Below are positions 61,340 through 64,000 of a DNA stretch of 64,000 nt, piece by piece. Source of the stretch: Muribaculaceae bacterium Isolate-110 (HZI). GTDB lineage: Bacteria; Bacteroidota; Bacteroidia; Bacteroidales; Muribaculaceae. Every line of letters starts with the position of its first letter. Position 1 is the stretch's first letter. The stretch spans positions 62,001 to 126,000 of the forward strand of contig RIBL01000006.1 of NCBI GenBank assembly GCA_003762875.1, given 5' to 3'. Both the position numbers and the translations under genes were made by a program. Under the pieces are notes generated by a model, which saw nothing but the letters and a program-made list of their open reading frames with translations, did no database searches and was not told the origin of the DNA.

Positions 61340-64000
61340 ATGAAATATCTTTTTGCTTTGATGCGTTATGCATTGTTTTTGTCGTGTCTTTTGGTTGTCT
61401 CGCCGGTAGCGTGGGCCGCTGCTGTGAACGTCGGTGATCTTACAGCCGAACGTCTCGTGAATCCGCTTGGACTCGAGACTCAACATCCGCGCCTAAGCTG
61501 GGTCATTACTTCCGACAGGACGGGTGTCATGCAGACTGCCTACCGCATACTTGTGGCCTCGTCGCCCGAACTGCTTGAGCGGGAGAATGGCGATGTGTGG
61601 GATTCGGGCCGCGTCAACAGCGACGAGTCGGTGCTTGTGCCTTATTCCGGCAAGCCGCTCGCGCCCAACCGCCGTTATTACTGGACTGTCAAGGTCAGCA
61701 CTACTCGTGGCGATTCGCCCTGGAGCCAGGTGGCCGAGTGGGGCACGGGACCCATGGGCGAGGCCGGATGGCGAGGCCGATGGATAGGCTGGGAGGCTCC
61801 TTTTGAGTGGGATGTCGAGGATGTGCACAGCCGTCTGAGCGCGCGTTATCTGCGCAAGGAGTTTGCCTCTGAGCCCAAGGAGGTCAGGAGGGCCACGCTC
61901 CATATAGCAGGTCTCGGACTCTATGAAATGCACATCAACGGTGAGCGTGTGGGGCGAAGCCGTCTCACGCCTGCCCCGACCGATTATCGCCGCACGGTGT
62001 TGTATGACTCGTATGACGTCACTGCTCTGATACGTGGCGGCGGAGAGGCCAATGCCATAGGCATAACTCTCGGCAACGGACGCTATTACACAATGCATCA
62101 GAATTATAAGCCTCACAAGATAGTCAACTTCGGCTATCCAAAGGCGCGTATGAATCTGACGGTGGAGTATACCGACGGTTCGGCCCAGCGTGTGGCCACC
62201 GACGAGTCGTGGCGGCTCACTGCCCGCGGACCCATAAGGAGCAACAACGAGTATGACGGCGAGGAGTATGACGCACGTCTCGACCTTGACGGCTGGACTC
62301 TCCCCGGATATGACGATTCGGGCTGGCTCAAAGCTCAGCGTGCGGCCTTGCCTTACGGCACTCTGCGTCCGTCGCCCTCGCCTTCGATTGCTGTGATGGA
62401 CACTGTGTCGCCCCGCAGTATACGCCGCACGCCGAGAGGCACTTTCATCGTGGATTTCGGTCAGAATATGGCCGGATGGGTGAGTCTGACGTTGCCGCGT
62501 CTCAACGAGGGCGACACCGTGACAGTGCGCTACTCCGAACTGGTGACCGCTGACTCGCTGAGCCTCGACACCGAAAATCTGCGCAAGAGCCGCAGCACAG
62601 ACACATATATCGCCGGAGGCCGTGACGAGGGGCGTGTGTGGCATCCCGAGTTTGTCTATCACGGATTTCGCTTTGTGGAGATTTCTGGCCCGGCGGAGTT
62701 GCCTGCCGGAAGCGTGAAGGCTATGACGGTCTATGACAATCTCAGGGACAACGGCACGTTTGCTTGCTCCGACCGTGTCATCAGCGAAGTGTATCAGGCC
62801 GCGCGCAGAGGCATAGCGAGCAATTACAAGGGTGTCCCTGTCGACTGTCCGCAGCGCGACGAGCGTCAGCCCTGGACGGGCGACCACAACATGGGGTCGT
62901 GGGGCGAGAATTTTATTTTTGACAACGCCACGCTCTATGCCAAGTGGGCCGACGATATGCGCGAGGCCCAGCGCGAGGACGGCTGTCTGCCCGATATATG
63001 CCCGGCTTATTACAATTATTATACGGCCGACATGACGTGGTCGTCCACGCTGCCTGTGGTCTGCGAGATGCTCTATGAGCAGACCGGTGACCGCCGCCCG
63101 GTGGAGCGCAATTACGGGGCCATGAAGAAGTGGATGCGTTTCATACGCGACCGCTATACACGCGACGGCCTCGTGACAGCCGACAAATTCGGTGACTGGT
63201 GCGTGTCCCCCGAGTCGCCCGAACTGATTCACGCCCGTGAGCCGTCACGTCTCACCGACGGCACACTCATAGCTTCGGCCTATTATTACAAGATGGCCGG
63301 GCTGATGGCTCGCTTTGCCCGCATGCTCTCGCTCGAGTCGGAAGCGGCGGAGTGGGAGCGTGATGCCGAGACGGTGAAGGTGGCTTTCAACGACCGTTTT
63401 CTCACTCGCCGTCCCGGCACATCACAGGTGCCCGGCCATATACTCTTTCCCGACAGCACATATTACGGCAACGGCACTCTCACGGCCAATCTCCTGCCGC
63501 TGGCCTTTGACATGGTGCCCGAGGATGTGCGTCAGACCATAGCCGACAATATAATCAGGACTATCATCACCGACAACAACGGCCACATAAGCTGCGGAGT
63601 GATAGGTGTCAACTGGCTCATGCGCGAGCTCTCGCACATGGGGCGCGGCGATGTGGCGGCCATGCTCGCCTCCAACACCACCTATCCGAGCTATGGCTAT
63701 ATGCTCTCGAAGGGGGCTACCACCATTTGGGAGCTCTGGAACGGCGACACGGCCAGCCGTGCCATGAACTCGTGCAATCACGTCATGCTTCTCGGCGACC
63801 TTGTGGCATGGATGTATCGCGACCTCGGCGGCATCAATCCCGCCCGGCCCGGATATAAGGAGATAATGCTGCGTCCCGACTTCTCCATCGAGCAGTTGAC
63901 AGGTGCCGACGCGACCTACCGCACCCCCTACGGCATCGTCGGGAGTAGCTGGACGAAAAGTCCCATGCGTCTGGACTGGACCGTAGAAGTGCCTTGCAAC
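61340..64000 (+). CDS. Alpha-L-rhamnosidase, GH78 (3' end outside window)
   Basis: The open frame from ATG 61340 stays open through 64000 (887 codons). A signal peptide (cleavage near AWAA) leads to beta-sandwich domains (LTAERLVNPLGLETQHPRLSWVI; RYYWTVKV) typical of GH78 N-termini, then the (alpha/alpha)6 barrel. The catalytic Glu/Asp segment CPQRDERQPWTGD lies near residue 505, and the general base Glu sits in TTIWELWNG near 793. It should cleave terminal alpha-L-rhamnosides and release L-rhamnose, feeding the rhaBATD genes about 9 kb away. Only the last part of the C-terminal domain is missing. Confidence 0.95.
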   Translation, partial: MKYLFALMRYALFLSCLLVVSPVAWAAAVNVGDLTAERLVNPLGLETQHPRLSWVITSDRTGVMQTAYRILVASSPELLERENGDVWDSGRVNSDESVLVPYSGKPLAPNRRYYWTVKVSTTRGDSPWSQVAEWGTGPMGEAGWRGRWIGWEAPFEWDVEDVHSRLSARYLRKEFASEPKEVRRATLHIAGLGLYEMHINGERVGRSRLTPAPTDYRRTVLYDSYDVTALIRGGGEANAIGITLGNGRYYTMHQNYKPHKIVNFGYPKARMNLTVEYTDGSAQRVATDESWRLTARGPIRSNNEYDGEEYDARLDLDGWTLPGYDDSGWLKAQRAALPYGTLRPSPSPSIAVMDTVSPRSIRRTPRGTFIVDFGQNMAGWVSLTLPRLNEGDTVTVRYSELVTADSLSLDTENLRKSRSTDTYIAGGRDEGRVWHPEFVYHGFRFVEISGPAELPAGSVKAMTVYDNLRDNGTFACSDRVISEVYQAARRGIASNYKGVPVDCPQRDERQPWTGDHNMGSWGENFIFDNATLYAKWADDMREAQREDGCLPDICPAYYNYYTADMTWSSTLPVVCEMLYEQTGDRRPVERNYGAMKKWMRFIRDRYTRDGLVTADKFGDWCVSPESPELIHAREPSRLTDGTLIASAYYYKMAGLMARFARMLSLESEAAEWERDAETVKVAFNDRFLTRRPGTSQVPGHILFPDSTYYGNGTLTANLLPLAFDMVPEDVRQTIADNIIRTIITDNNGHISCGVIGVNWLMRELSHMGRGDVAAMLASNTTYPSYGYMLSKGATTIWELWNGDTASRAMNSCNHVMLLGDLVAWMYRDLGGINPARPGYKEIMLRPDFSIEQLTGADATYRTPYGIVGSSWTKSPMRLDWTVEVPCN

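Noticed and set aside
61493-63232. 579-codon open frame antisense to the GH78 gene
   Set aside because: The GH78 frame has full catalytic motifs and a signal peptide; the antisense frame has neither.

Overview
The window looks like the chromosome of a saccharolytic gut-type Bacteroidales bacterium. The evidence is four SusC/SusD outer-membrane pairs, a FecR/ECF-controlled locus, Bacteroidetes-type promoters with a TAnnTTTG -7 box, few Shine-Dalgarno sequences, and a succinate-to-propionate decarboxylase operon. The coding composition and gene content fit the Muribaculaceae best, but that family placement is inference. No rRNA, tRNA, CRISPR array, transposase or prophage gene was seen.

Layout. 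1-5.5 kb: a partial FKBP isomerase (minus), then a plus-strand run of glyS, a LemA lipoprotein, an FKBP lipoprotein, tgt and an LptF/LptG permease. 5.6-8.5 kb: an orphan nucleotidyltransferase, a secreted alpha/beta hydrolase and a MetY-type sulfhydrylase. 8.6-14.3 kb: thrS-infC-rpmI-rplT (minus), divergent from dnaG. 14.3-14.9 kb: an odd non-coding block (three hairpins plus thirteen G-rich 9-bp repeats) and a DUF4250 gene. 15.1-25.4 kb: two divergent SusC/SusD pairs around a 520-bp control region with a 31-bp inverted repeat. 25.5-31.8 kb: tcdA, an unknown gene, and the methylmalonyl-CoA decarboxylase/epimerase operon. 32-38.3 kb: an AT-rich patch with an orphan secreted protein, pfkA, a 41-bp perfect inverted repeat, a LolD-like ATPase, a NigD-like lipoprotein and the four-gene 2-oxoacid:ferredoxin oxidoreductase operon. 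38.4-45.2 kb: SusC, SusD, a metallopeptidase-like lipoprotein and a thioredoxin. 45.5-47.3 kb: an SGNH hydrolase and gluQRS. 47.4-52.7 kb: rhamnose operon rhaB-rhaA-(four-helix-bundle gene)-rhaT-rhaD. 52.8-61.2 kb: ECF sigma factor, FecR, STN-type SusC, a SusD broken by one in-frame TGA, and a TlpA-like lipoprotein. 61.3 kb to the end: a GH78 alpha-L-rhamnosidase, open at the window edge.

How it fits together. The last 17 kb reads as a rhamnoside-use region: GH78 would release L-rhamnose, RhaT imports it, and RhaA, RhaB and RhaD turn it into DHAP and lactaldehyde. A cell-surface signalling SusC/SusD locus sits between, but its link to rhamnose is only positional. Pyruvate and acyl-CoA metabolism is represented by the Kor/Vor oxidoreductase and the sodium-pumping decarboxylase that makes propionyl-CoA. 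tgt and gluQRS both act on queuosine tRNA modification.

The strongest unexplained signals are: a four-helix-bundle gene bracketed by complementary 24-25-nt repeats inside the rhamnose operon; near-identical inverted leader elements between the divergent susC genes; a family of long CAAAAG-periodic hairpins at gene ends; the perfect 41-bp inverted repeat before the LolD-like gene; the repeat block after dnaG; and the TGA-interrupted susD.
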